A stretch of 64,000 nt of DNA from the NCBI RefSeq assembly GCF_030816715.1, contig NZ_JAUSYH010000001.1, positions 7,192,001 through 7,256,000 of the forward strand. Direction: 5' to 3'. This document shows positions 8,168 to 15,334 of the stretch, piece after piece. Source of the DNA: Streptomyces achromogenes. GTDB lineage: Bacteria; Actinomycetota; Actinomycetes; Streptomycetales; Streptomycetaceae. Numbering within the stretch: the first letter of the stretch is position 1; every line of letters starts with the position of its first letter. A program made the position numbers and the translations under genes. The notes beneath the pieces were generated by a model. That model saw nothing but the letters and a program-made list of their open reading frames with translations. It did not search any database and was not told the origin of the DNA.

Positions 8168-9082
8168 TCAGGCCCAGCCGAGTTCGGTGTAGAGGCGTCC
8201 GCTCCGGATGCCGTCGATGGCGGCCCGGGTGTAGGCGACGGTGGGCTCCGGCAGGGCGTCGGCGGGCCACCAGCCCCAGCTGACGCACTTGTCCGGCTCG
8301 AGGACCTGGGGTTCGCCTTGCCATCGGTGGGCTCGGAAGACCAGCTGGAGGCGCGGCTGTGCGCCGGGGGAGTCGACGAGGTGGACGGCGTGCACGAGTT
8401 CGACGTCCACAGCCTTGATCACCAACCCGGCCTCCTCCCAAGCCTCCCGGATCAGGCAGGCGATGGCGGATTCCCGTTCGCAGTGACCGGCCAGGAAGTG
8501 GTGCTCCAGGGGCGCGTAGGCGGAGTCGGGATGCCGCAACCCGAGCAGGATCTCGCCGTCCCGTTCCAGGTACAGATGGACGCCGATAACGTTCGGCACC
8601 GTCTTCGTGTCGGCATCGCGTAGGCGCAGCACCGGCAACGCGTCGGCGGCATCACCGTCTGGGCGTCGACCCTCCTGGTGGTGGCGGATGACGGCTGTGG
8701 TGCCGGGGTCCATGGTCAGATACGGGATCTGCTCGGCATCGGTGAAGCGCAGCATGATCCCCTCGGTGAGGGGCAGCAGGGCGGGGTCGCCGTCCCACGT
8801 CCCGGTGTACACCTGGACCCGGCTGGTGGTCCGGTCGTCGGCGTCGATGTCCTCGACGACGGCGAGCGGGACGAGGTCGGGGATGTGCAGGCCGGCCTCT
8901 TCCATCAGTTCGCGGGCGATCGTGTCGTCGAGGCTTTCGCCGGGTTCGGGATGGCCTCCGGGCAGGGACCACTGTCCGGCGCTGCAGATGTTTTTGTTCG
9001 CGTCCCGCAGATGCAGCAGGTAGCGGCCGTCCGCGCTGACGAGCAGCGCCGCCGTGGTCGTGGTAACGGCTGGTGCGGTCAC
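8168..9082 (-). CDS. tandem NUDIX-domain hydrolase
   Basis: A protein of 304 residues from the GTG at 9082, preceded by GGAGG at a good distance; an ATG four codons earlier overlaps that site. Two NUDIX domains lie in one chain. The first box is perfect: G-H-P-E-P-G-E then R-E-L-M-E-E-A-G-L. The second reads G-H-C-E-R-E-S then R-E-A-W-E-E-A-G-L, one residue short in its first loop, so its metal site may be impaired. NUDIX enzymes cleave nucleoside diphosphates linked to another group; the substrate here is unknown. It sits between the ABC exporter and the PIMT gene, an association mirrored by the NUDIX-PIMT fusion at 27-29 kb. Confidence 0.8.
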   Translation of the reverse strand: MTAPAVTTTTAALLVSADGRYLLHLRDANKNICSAGQWSLPGGHPEPGESLDDTIARELMEEAGLHIPDLVPLAVVEDIDADDRTTSRVQVYTGTWDGDPALLPLTEGIMLRFTDAEQIPYLTMDPGTTAVIRHHQEGRRPDGDAADALPVLRLRDADTKTVPNVIGVHLYLERDGEILLGLRHPDSAYAPLEHHFLAGHCERESAIACLIREAWEEAGLVIKAVDVELVHAVHLVDSPGAQPRLQLVFRAHRWQGEPQVLEPDKCVSWGWWPADALPEPTVAYTRAAIDGIRSGRLYTELGWA

Positions 9083-9155
9083 GGAATCCTCCATCCGTAC
9101 GGCGGGCAAGTGGTGGGGTCGTCGCGCCCCGGGGCCGGGGCGCGACGTAGTTGGG

Positions 9156-11057
9156 TCAGCGGTCGGTGGACAGGGCCAGAAGTTCGGCGAACAGGCCACC
9201 GCCGTAAGCGAGTTCGTCGTACGTCCCGTGTTCGGCGATCCGGCCGTGCTCCATCACGATGATCCGGTCGGCGATCTTGGTATTGACCAGCTGGTGGGTC
9301 ACCACGATCGTGATCCGGCCGGCAGCGATGGTCTTGATCTCTTCCAGGATGGCGTGCTCGCCGCGGGCATCCATCTGGCTGGTAGGCTCGTCCAGGATCA
9401 GCAGGCTTGACCTGCGATACAGGGCCCGCGCGCATGCCAGGCGCTGCCACTGCCCACCGGAGAGTTCCGTCCCGCCCCACAGCTCCCGGGCCAGCAGCGT
9501 GTCCAGGCCGTCGGGGAGTTCCTCGACGGCGTCCCGCAGCCCGACCTCCTCCAAGGCCCGCCACACCAGGTCGTCGCCCGCCTCGCGGGGCTGGCCGAGG
9601 GTGACGTTGTCGCGGACGGACAGAGGCCAGTGCGCGAAGTTCTGCGGCACCAGCCCGGACAGGTCCCACAGGCTGTCGGGGTCGAGGTCGGCGACGTCGC
9701 GGCCGTTCCAGGAGACCATGCCCTTGTCGGCCAGGAAGATGGCGGCGAGCAGCCGGGTAAGGGTGGACTTCCCCGAGCCGTTCTCGCCGACCACGGCGAG
9801 GATTTCGCCGCTGCGCACCGCCAGCGACACTCCCGCCACGGCCGGAGTCTCCTTGCCCGGATACCGGTACACGACCTCGTCGAGGCGGATCTCCTCCACC
9901 GGCCGACTCGGCGTGAACTCGCCCCGGTTGGGCGCGCGTTCGGCGGCGTAGTCGAGAAAGCCGCCCATGTCCGCGAGGTAGAGGGAGGTGTGGAACATGG
10001 CTGCGCCGTAGATGACGAGCTGACTGAGGGCGGCGAGCGCGGTCTGCACCGCGATGACCGCGGTCGCGGCGATCGACGGCTCGATCCGCCCGCTGGCCGC
10101 CAGCCAGGCGAGACCCGCCCAGGTGGCGACGAGGAAGATGCCGCCGATCGCCGAACTGACCAGCACGATCCGCAACATCTTCGGCGCCGCGGCGAGGGTG
10201 CGCGCGTCGATCCGCTCCGAGATCGACCGGTACCAGAACACCAGGTACGAGGTCATGCCGTTGGCGCGGATCTCATCGGTGAACTTCACGCTGGTCGCCC
10301 AGCCGCGCAGGTTCTGCCGAACATTGCGGTCGCCCACGTTGGCGTAGTGCGTCTCGTAGCTGACACGGGCGTGCAGGACGGCGCCCACGCCGGCGGGGAC
10401 GACGGCGAGCAGCAACAGCGGCAGCAACAGCGGGTGCAGCACCGACAGCACCCCGCTCGCGCTGACCATACGTACGACAGCGGCGGTGAACCGGGTGGCG
10501 TCCTGCACCATCACGTGGCTGCGGACCACCCCCATCTCCGCCGCCTCTTGCCGGTCCGCGCAGCCGTCCTCCGCCCGCGCGGCGGCCTCCATCCGGCACA
10601 CCGCCGCCACCAGGGCGCAGTCGGACTCGGTCGTCAACCGCGGGGTGATCCGGCCGTCCGCGTACGAGGACAGGGCGGTCGCCACCCGCCCTGCCGCTGA
10701 GGCGCAGGCGAGGACCAGCAGGGCCGGCAGCGCCTGGTGGAGCCGGTCGGCCACCTCGCCGTCGGCGAGGATCCAGTGCATCGCGCGGGATGTGGCGGTG
10801 AGCAGTACGGCGGCGCTCACGCCGATGGCCAGCTGGCAGCCCGCCAGCAGCAGCACCGCCGACCGGTCGATCGCCCACGCCATCCGTGCGGTCTGCGCCA
10901 GCACTGACGGAAGCCGCCTGCACATCTGCGCGAACGATGCGTCTGTCAGGGGGTTCTTGGCGTACCGGCCGCCGTAGCGCAGCTCGGCGGGCGGCGGAGG
11001 CGGCAATCGGCGCGACGCCGCGCCGTCAGACGCCTGAGATGTGGGCTCGGCGCTCAC
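9156..11057 (-). CDS. ABC exporter, membrane domain fused to ATPase
   Basis: A protein of 633 residues from the GTG at 11057 (GGGGAGG upstream), overlapping the preceding small ORF's stop by GTGA. The first ~390 residues contain the transmembrane helices of a type I exporter. The ATPase follows, with Walker A G-E-N-G-S-G-K-S-T near residue 423, signature L-S-G-G-Q near 531, Walker B L-L-I-L-D-E-P-T near 554, and switch His in V-V-T-H-Q. There is no C39 peptidase at the N-terminus, so it would export a substrate already cut or cut elsewhere. Position suggests export of the product of the adjacent RiPP-like module or of the FxLD peptides. Confidence 0.9.
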   Translation of the reverse strand: MSAEPTSQASDGAASRRLPPPPPAELRYGGRYAKNPLTDASFAQMCRRLPSVLAQTARMAWAIDRSAVLLLAGCQLAIGVSAAVLLTATSRAMHWILADGEVADRLHQALPALLVLACASAAGRVATALSSYADGRITPRLTTESDCALVAAVCRMEAAARAEDGCADRQEAAEMGVVRSHVMVQDATRFTAAVVRMVSASGVLSVLHPLLLPLLLLAVVPAGVGAVLHARVSYETHYANVGDRNVRQNLRGWATSVKFTDEIRANGMTSYLVFWYRSISERIDARTLAAAPKMLRIVLVSSAIGGIFLVATWAGLAWLAASGRIEPSIAATAVIAVQTALAALSQLVIYGAAMFHTSLYLADMGGFLDYAAERAPNRGEFTPSRPVEEIRLDEVVYRYPGKETPAVAGVSLAVRSGEILAVVGENGSGKSTLTRLLAAIFLADKGMVSWNGRDVADLDPDSLWDLSGLVPQNFAHWPLSVRDNVTLGQPREAGDDLVWRALEEVGLRDAVEELPDGLDTLLARELWGGTELSGGQWQRLACARALYRRSSLLILDEPTSQMDARGEHAILEEIKTIAAGRITIVVTHQLVNTKIADRIIVMEHGRIAEHGTYDELAYGGGLFAELLALSTDR

Positions 11058-11245
11058 CAGCTACCTCCCCTCGCCCTGTCGGTAAACCGGAAGGCGAACG
11101 CAAACGGCCATAGGGCCGCTCGGAGATCGTTCGGGGGAGCCTGAACTACAGGCAACTGGGCACCTCCGGCGCCGACTTGGGGGATAGCTGATGACGACCG
11201 GAACAACGACGCGACGTCCGGCTTCGAACGCACGTTTTGAGTCAT
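11054..11245 (-). CDS. 63-residue ORF translationally coupled to the ABC exporter (candidate peptide substrate)
   Basis: The frame runs from ATG 11245 to a TGA that overlaps the exporter's GTG start (GTGA). There is no Cys. The end is aromatic and basic: A-L-W-P-F-A-F-A-F-R-F-T-D-R-A-R, finishing G-G-S-W. The ribosome site is weak (GGCGG) and third-position GC is only about two thirds, so coding is not certain. The length, the position directly before an exporter, and the nearby PIMT/NUDIX/methyltransferase genes make it a candidate precursor peptide. It could also be untranslated leader. Confidence 0.35.
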   Translation of the reverse strand: MTQNVRSKPDVASLFRSSSAIPQVGAGGAQLPVVQAPPNDLRAALWPFAFAFRFTDRARGGSW

Positions 11246-11482
11246 ATCCCAGCCGCCTAATCTCGTGGCCCGCACGTCACCGGCCGCTGATTCAGGCGGT
11301 CCCACCAGATGGCGACCGTGGCCGAAATGCCGACGGCCGATGCGCATGTGGACCATGGGCTGGATGGAAGACGTCGCAGCTGTCCGCTGCCGCCGTTGTG
11401 CTCAAGGTTCCAGCAGGCAACGCGGAGTTCAGTGTCGTCGCAGGTCAACGGATCTCCCTCTTCGGGTTCGAGCAGCGAGTCG

Positions 11483-11908
11483 TTATATCTGTGGTCCGGT
11501 TGAGCCCTGGTCGCCGCGGCGCCTGGCGCCGCCTGCCTGTGTGCCTCGGCAGGAGATGCCGTGCGCTCGCTCCAGCTGGCGCAGCAGCTCCTGCAACTGG
11601 CTGACCAGCACCAGCAGATGTTCGTATGCCAGGTCTGCCCGCGGCCGAGCGGCGGCGCGGCGCTCGGTCCGCTCGATGAGCTCGTGCAGGTCGGACCGTT
11701 CCTTTTCATCGAGCGTTGCGGCGAGGGCCAGGGCGTGAGGAATGAGGGCGGGGGCGAGCTCCTCCAGCGTGGTGAGCGTGTCGGCGACGGCACGTGGGGC
11801 GGAGACGATGCCCCGGTTTGCAATGCTGTCCAGCTCCCGCCGCGCCCCGACCACAAACGCGGACACATCTGTTTCGGCCGTACGTACGGCGGGAGTGGTA
11901 CTCGTCAT
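11483..11908 (-). CDS. hypothetical helical protein
   Basis: A protein of 141 residues from the ATG at 11908 with GGAG 8 bases upstream. The composition is Ala/Leu/Glu-rich and probably all helical (L-T-T-L-E-E-L-A-P-A-L-I-P-H-A-L-A, then L-V-L-V-S-Q-L-Q-E-L-L-R-Q-L-E-R). The C-terminus is Gly/Arg-rich. It lies about 50 bp downstream of the acyl-CoA dehydrogenase-like gene on the same strand, so probably co-transcribed. No family recognised. Confidence 0.55.
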   Translation of the reverse strand: MTSTTPAVRTAETDVSAFVVGARRELDSIANRGIVSAPRAVADTLTTLEELAPALIPHALALAATLDEKERSDLHELIERTERRAAARPRADLAYEHLLVLVSQLQELLRQLERAHGISCRGTQAGGARRRGDQGSTGPQI

Positions 11909-11959
11909 GGAGGTGCTCCGTGTCGGCTGAGTAGGAGAGGAAGGGAAGGCGCTCGGGAG

Positions 11960-13198
11960 TCAGGCGGCTGTGCTGGTGGGGAGGAAGAGCGAGGTTTTGG
12001 CGGCGAGCCGTTCGGACCACTGGACGGGAGGGGCACCGAGCTCGGTTTCGGCCAGGCGCTGGCGCTGTACTTCACCGGTTCCGGCGGGCGAGTAGGTGTG
12101 CTGGACGTCCCGCCATAGCCGCTGGAGGGCGTAGTCCGTGCGCAAGGCGTGGGCGCCGTGCAGTTCCATGGCGTCCTGGCCCGATTGAACGGCCCATTTA
12201 TGGTTGAGGTACTTGGAGTTGATGAGCCGGTCATCGCAGCTGCGGCCGGAGTCGAGCATGCGTACGGCGAGGTAGGCGAGCTCGCGGCTGGCCATCAGCC
12301 GGGACTTCATGTCGCCGACCCGGTCGCGCAGGACGGGAAGGTCGGCGAGGGTGCCGTTGTAGCGGCGGCGCCCCTCAAGGAAGTCGGTCACGCATTCCAC
12401 GATCGCTTCGTGGATGCCGAGGGACACCGCGGCGAGGTTGGGCCGGCCATAGAGGATGCTGCTGCTGTAGGCGATGTCTTTGCCGTCGCCTACGCCGCCG
12501 ATCACGTTGGCCTCGGGTATTCGTACGCCGTCGAAAGTGAGCTTGCCGAAGCTGAAGCCGTGCAGGCCGAGGGCGGACCGGTGCGGTTCGACGGTCAGTC
12601 CGTCGCGGTCGTGTTCGACGAGGAAGGCAGTCAGGGCGCGGGAGCCGGCCGTGTCGGCGGAGTCGGTGCGGGCCACGACGCAGTGGACGTGGGCGATGTG
12701 ACTGTTGCCGATATGGACCTTGCTGCCGTCGATGATCCAGTCGCTGCCCTCGCGGCGGGCGGTGGTCTCCATGCCGAGCACGTGGCTGCCGGTCTCTTCT
12801 TCGGTCACCGCGATCGACAGCAGCGTGTCCCCGGAGGCGACCTGGGGCAGCAGCAGGGCCTTCTGCTCGTCGCTGCCGAAGTGGATGATCATCGATACGG
12901 GCAGCTGGCTCGCCTGCAGGATGGCGCCGGCCGCGCCCGAGGCCCGCGCCATTCTCTGGATCATGAGGGTTTTGGCGAGATGTCCCGCATGCATACCGCC
13001 GTACTGGCGGGGGATCGTGGCGCCGAACCATCCCTGCTCGGCCATGAGCAGGGCCAGGTCGCGTTCCACGGCGTGAGGGGAGGACTCCATGCGCTGGACT
13101 CGGGGGGTGACTTCGGCGTTTGCGAACTCGTCGAAGTGCTGGACCAGGGCTTCGTAGTCGGGCGTGAGATCCGGAGTCGTGGACGACATCGTGGGCAT
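11960..13198 (-). CDS. acyl-CoA dehydrogenase family protein lacking the usual catalytic Glu
   Basis: A protein of 412 residues from the ATG at 13198, with GGGGGAG upstream. All three ACAD domains are present: an N-terminal helical domain (Q-G-W-F-G-A-T-I-P-R-Q-Y-G-G), a middle beta domain (A-V-T-E-E-E-T-G-S-H), and a C-terminal helical domain (L-Q-R-L-W-R-D-V-Q-H). In medium-chain enzymes the base is the Glu of Y-E-G-T; the aligned residue here is Ala in Y-S-P-A-G-T-G-E-V, and the isovaleryl-type alternative Glu is not evident. ACADs in secondary metabolism often act on carrier-bound or non-CoA substrates. Location inside the RiPP region hints at, but does not prove, a tailoring role. Confidence 0.8.
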   Translation of the reverse strand: MPTMSSTTPDLTPDYEALVQHFDEFANAEVTPRVQRMESSPHAVERDLALLMAEQGWFGATIPRQYGGMHAGHLAKTLMIQRMARASGAAGAILQASQLPVSMIIHFGSDEQKALLLPQVASGDTLLSIAVTEEETGSHVLGMETTARREGSDWIIDGSKVHIGNSHIAHVHCVVARTDSADTAGSRALTAFLVEHDRDGLTVEPHRSALGLHGFSFGKLTFDGVRIPEANVIGGVGDGKDIAYSSSILYGRPNLAAVSLGIHEAIVECVTDFLEGRRRYNGTLADLPVLRDRVGDMKSRLMASRELAYLAVRMLDSGRSCDDRLINSKYLNHKWAVQSGQDAMELHGAHALRTDYALQRLWRDVQHTYSPAGTGEVQRQRLAETELGAPPVQWSERLAAKTSLFLPTSTAA

Positions 13199-13256
13199 CG
13201 TTGTCTCCCCCTGGGGGTGGTGGTCGCGGGTGCTGCGGCCGGGCGCGCGGGTGCTG

Positions 13257-13793
13257 CTAGGCGCTGGTGCGCCGGTAGAACTCGGTCATGAAGAGGTCGC
13301 GATAGTGGTCGATGAGGGCCCACAGCGGCCGGCCTTCCGCGCGGTCGCGCGGCTCGGTGCCGACCACGCAGACCGTGCCCCAGACATGGTTCGTACGCTC
13401 GTCGATGAGGGGGGCTCCTCCATACACGCGGACCCCGATCTCGTCGACGACCGGGTTGCCGGCGAACTCGTCGAAGTCGAGGACGTCGGTCAGGACCAGC
13501 GAGCCCCGGCGCTGGACGACGTGCGGGCAGAAGCCGTGGGTCAGTGGCATGGTGCGGCCCACCACCGGCAGTTCGCCCCCTGCGGGGTTGGCGAGACCGA
13601 GGAAGAACTGCTCGCTGCCGACCCAGTTGAGCATCGCGTACGGAGTGCCTGCCGCGGCGGCGACCTGCTGGGCGAATGCGTCGAAGGCGCCGACGGGCGG
13701 AGCTGCGGGGTCGAGGAATTCGGGCAGGTGGCTCTGCCAGTCGATGTCGGAGCCGGTGGCGGACCGGAGGTCGGATTGAGCGTGGGGGTTCAC
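13257..13793 (-). CDS. GAF-domain protein of the conservon
   Basis: A protein of 178 residues from the GTG at 13793, which overlaps the CvnD stop (GTGA). It matches a single GAF sensor fold: F-D-A-F-A-Q-Q-V-A-A-A-A-G, later V-V-Q-R-R-G-S-L-V-L-T-D-V, and a closing W-G-T-V-C-V-V. There is no output domain, so it probably binds a small ligand and modulates the conservon proteins. It is the last gene of the cvn operon. Confidence 0.75.
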   Translation of the reverse strand: MNPHAQSDLRSATGSDIDWQSHLPEFLDPAAPPVGAFDAFAQQVAAAAGTPYAMLNWVGSEQFFLGLANPAGGELPVVGRTMPLTHGFCPHVVQRRGSLVLTDVLDFDEFAGNPVVDEIGVRVYGGAPLIDERTNHVWGTVCVVGTEPRDRAEGRPLWALIDHYRDLFMTEFYRRTSA

Positions 13794-14419
13794 AGCTGTG
13801 CTCCTTGAAGGAGGTTGGCGGGGGCATGCGAGCGGATGAGCGCGTGGTCGACGAGTCGGCCGAGGACGCCGGCCGCGTCCGCCCGCTTGCGGGCATCGCA
13901 CAGCATGACCGGAACAGTGGCCGGCAGGGCGAGTGCGGAGGAGACCTCGTCGGGGTCGTAGCGGCTGGCGTTGTCGAACTCGTTCACGGCGACCAGGAAG
14001 GGCAGTCCGAGTCGCTCGAAGTAGTCGACCGCGGGAAAGCTTTCGTCGAGACGGCGGGTGTCGACGAGGACGACCGCGGCGAGGGCGCCTCGCGTGAGCT
14101 CGTCCCACATGAACCAGAACCGGGTCTGTCCTGGCGTGCCGAACAGCATTAGGATGGTGTTGAGCTGCGGGAAGGTGATTCGGCCGAAGTCCATGCCGAC
14201 GGTGGTCGCCTTCTTGTCGAACAGCAGCGTGAGGTCGTCCACGCCCTCCGAGGCGGCGGTCATCACGGCCTCGGTACGCAGCGGGGTGATCTCGGAGACG
14301 GCGCCCACAAAGGTGGTTTTGCCGACGCCGAACCCGCCGGCGACGACGATCTTGACAGAGGTGGGCCTCGCGTCGGCGAGCGGGCGTGAGAGTCCGAGGT
14401 CAGAGCTTGAGGAGTCCAT
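13790..14419 (-). CDS. cvnD: conservon GTP-binding protein CvnD
   Basis: A protein of 209 residues, ATG at 14419, overlapping cvnC by 20 bp. It is a Ras-like GTPase fold: P-loop G-G-F-G-V-G-K-T-T, D-x-x-G region L-F-G-T-P-G-Q-T-R-F, and N-K-x-D-like V-N-E-F-D. In Streptomyces conservons CvnD forms a membrane-associated signalling complex with CvnA-C, resembling eukaryotic G-protein systems. Paralogue numbering is not assignable. Confidence 0.9.
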   Translation of the reverse strand: MDSSSSDLGLSRPLADARPTSVKIVVAGGFGVGKTTFVGAVSEITPLRTEAVMTAASEGVDDLTLLFDKKATTVGMDFGRITFPQLNTILMLFGTPGQTRFWFMWDELTRGALAAVVLVDTRRLDESFPAVDYFERLGLPFLVAVNEFDNASRYDPDEVSSALALPATVPVMLCDARKRADAAGVLGRLVDHALIRSHAPANLLQGAQL

Positions 14420-14780
14420 CGCGAAGGGCCTTCAGGAGAGCAACGTCGGGAAGGTCGGCGGAGCCTGCGGCGGTCACGGCGCTCAGCGCACCGATGTCGA
14501 TCAGCCGGGACATGAGGATCCTGGTGATCTGGAACGGCAGCCCGATCAGGGCGCCGATCTCGGCGACGGCCAGGGGCCGCTCCCGGCACAACGCCATGGC
14601 CTGCTCGGCTTCTGGTGGCTGGCCGGAGGGCGGTTCTCCCTCGGCCCACAGCAGCGTCTCGAGCTGCAAGTCGTGTGTGGGCTTGGTCTGGCCGCCGGTC
14701 AGGACATAAAGGCTGGGGGCCTCGGTGTCCTCGACGGTCCAGGCCGGGCCGCTTGCGGCCGCCATCTCACTGGCCGTCAC
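14400..14780 (-). CDS. cvnC: conservon DUF742 protein CvnC
   Basis: A protein of 126 residues from a GTG at 14780, overlapping the cvnB end by 14 bp; an ATG at 14765 is possible. It has the DUF742 winged-helix pattern: P-S-L-Y-V-L-T-G-G-Q-T, then L-A-V-A-E-I-G-A-L-I-G-L-P and L-I-D-I-G-A-L. CvnC partners CvnA, CvnB and CvnD. Confidence 0.9.
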   Translation of the reverse strand: MTASEMAAASGPAWTVEDTEAPSLYVLTGGQTKPTHDLQLETLLWAEGEPPSGQPPEAEQAMALCRERPLAVAEIGALIGLPFQITRILMSRLIDIGALSAVTAAGSADLPDVALLKALRDGLLKL

Positions 14781-15243
14781 CGGAAGGGGCCCCGCCCACG
14801 CGTGCCTGTGTGGCCAGCAACTCGCCCATCCGCTGGATCAGGTTGACCATCGCAAAACCGACGGCACCCTCGTCCGCCCGCGTGTTGGTCAGCACGCCCA
14901 ACACGCTTTCGACCTTGTCCGGGTCACGTCCCGCGTTCCGCGCCACCACGGCCGGCGGACTCCCGGAACTCATGATGAACAGGATCCAGTTGTTCTTCCT
15001 GACCAGGACCTGTTCGACACGGCCCTTGCCGTCGTCGACACCGTTGGCGATCGAGTACATGCCGTTGATCACTGCGGCCAGGCGGTCCGCCAGAGTGCCG
15101 TCCATTCCCGGTCCTGCATGAGCCAGCCGCAGACCGTCCTGCGAGGCGAGCAGGACTCCGGTCACATCCGGCACCTGGGCCAGGTCGTTGAGCAGCTGGT
15201 CCACAATCTCTTCCGGCTTGACTGTCGTCGAGTCGGTGGTCAT
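14767..15243 (-). CDS. cvnB: conservon roadblock/LC7 protein CvnB
   Basis: A protein of 158 residues, ATG at 15243 with CGGAGAA upstream. Roadblock/LC7 features are V-T-G-V-L-L-A-S-Q-D-G-L-R and the G-x-L-x-V-like I-L-F-I-M-S-S-G block. In MglB-like systems such proteins act on the partner GTPase (here CvnD). It lies about 90 bp after cvnA. Confidence 0.9.
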   Translation of the reverse strand: MTTDSTTVKPEEIVDQLLNDLAQVPDVTGVLLASQDGLRLAHAGPGMDGTLADRLAAVINGMYSIANGVDDGKGRVEQVLVRKNNWILFIMSSGSPPAVVARNAGRDPDKVESVLGVLTNTRADEGAVGFAMVNLIQRMGELLATQARVGGAPSGDGQ

Positions 15244-15334
15244 CGAATTCTCCGTATCTTCGTACGCTGTACGGCTGGTGCCCAGGCGTGAAGGCGGGCA
15301 CGAAGGACGTGGTCGGGAGGCGGGGAGCCAGCGG

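Noticed and set aside
14058..14846. Plus-strand open frame of 262 codons
   Set aside because: Antisense to cvnC/cvnD, with no ribosome site and a composition unlike a protein.
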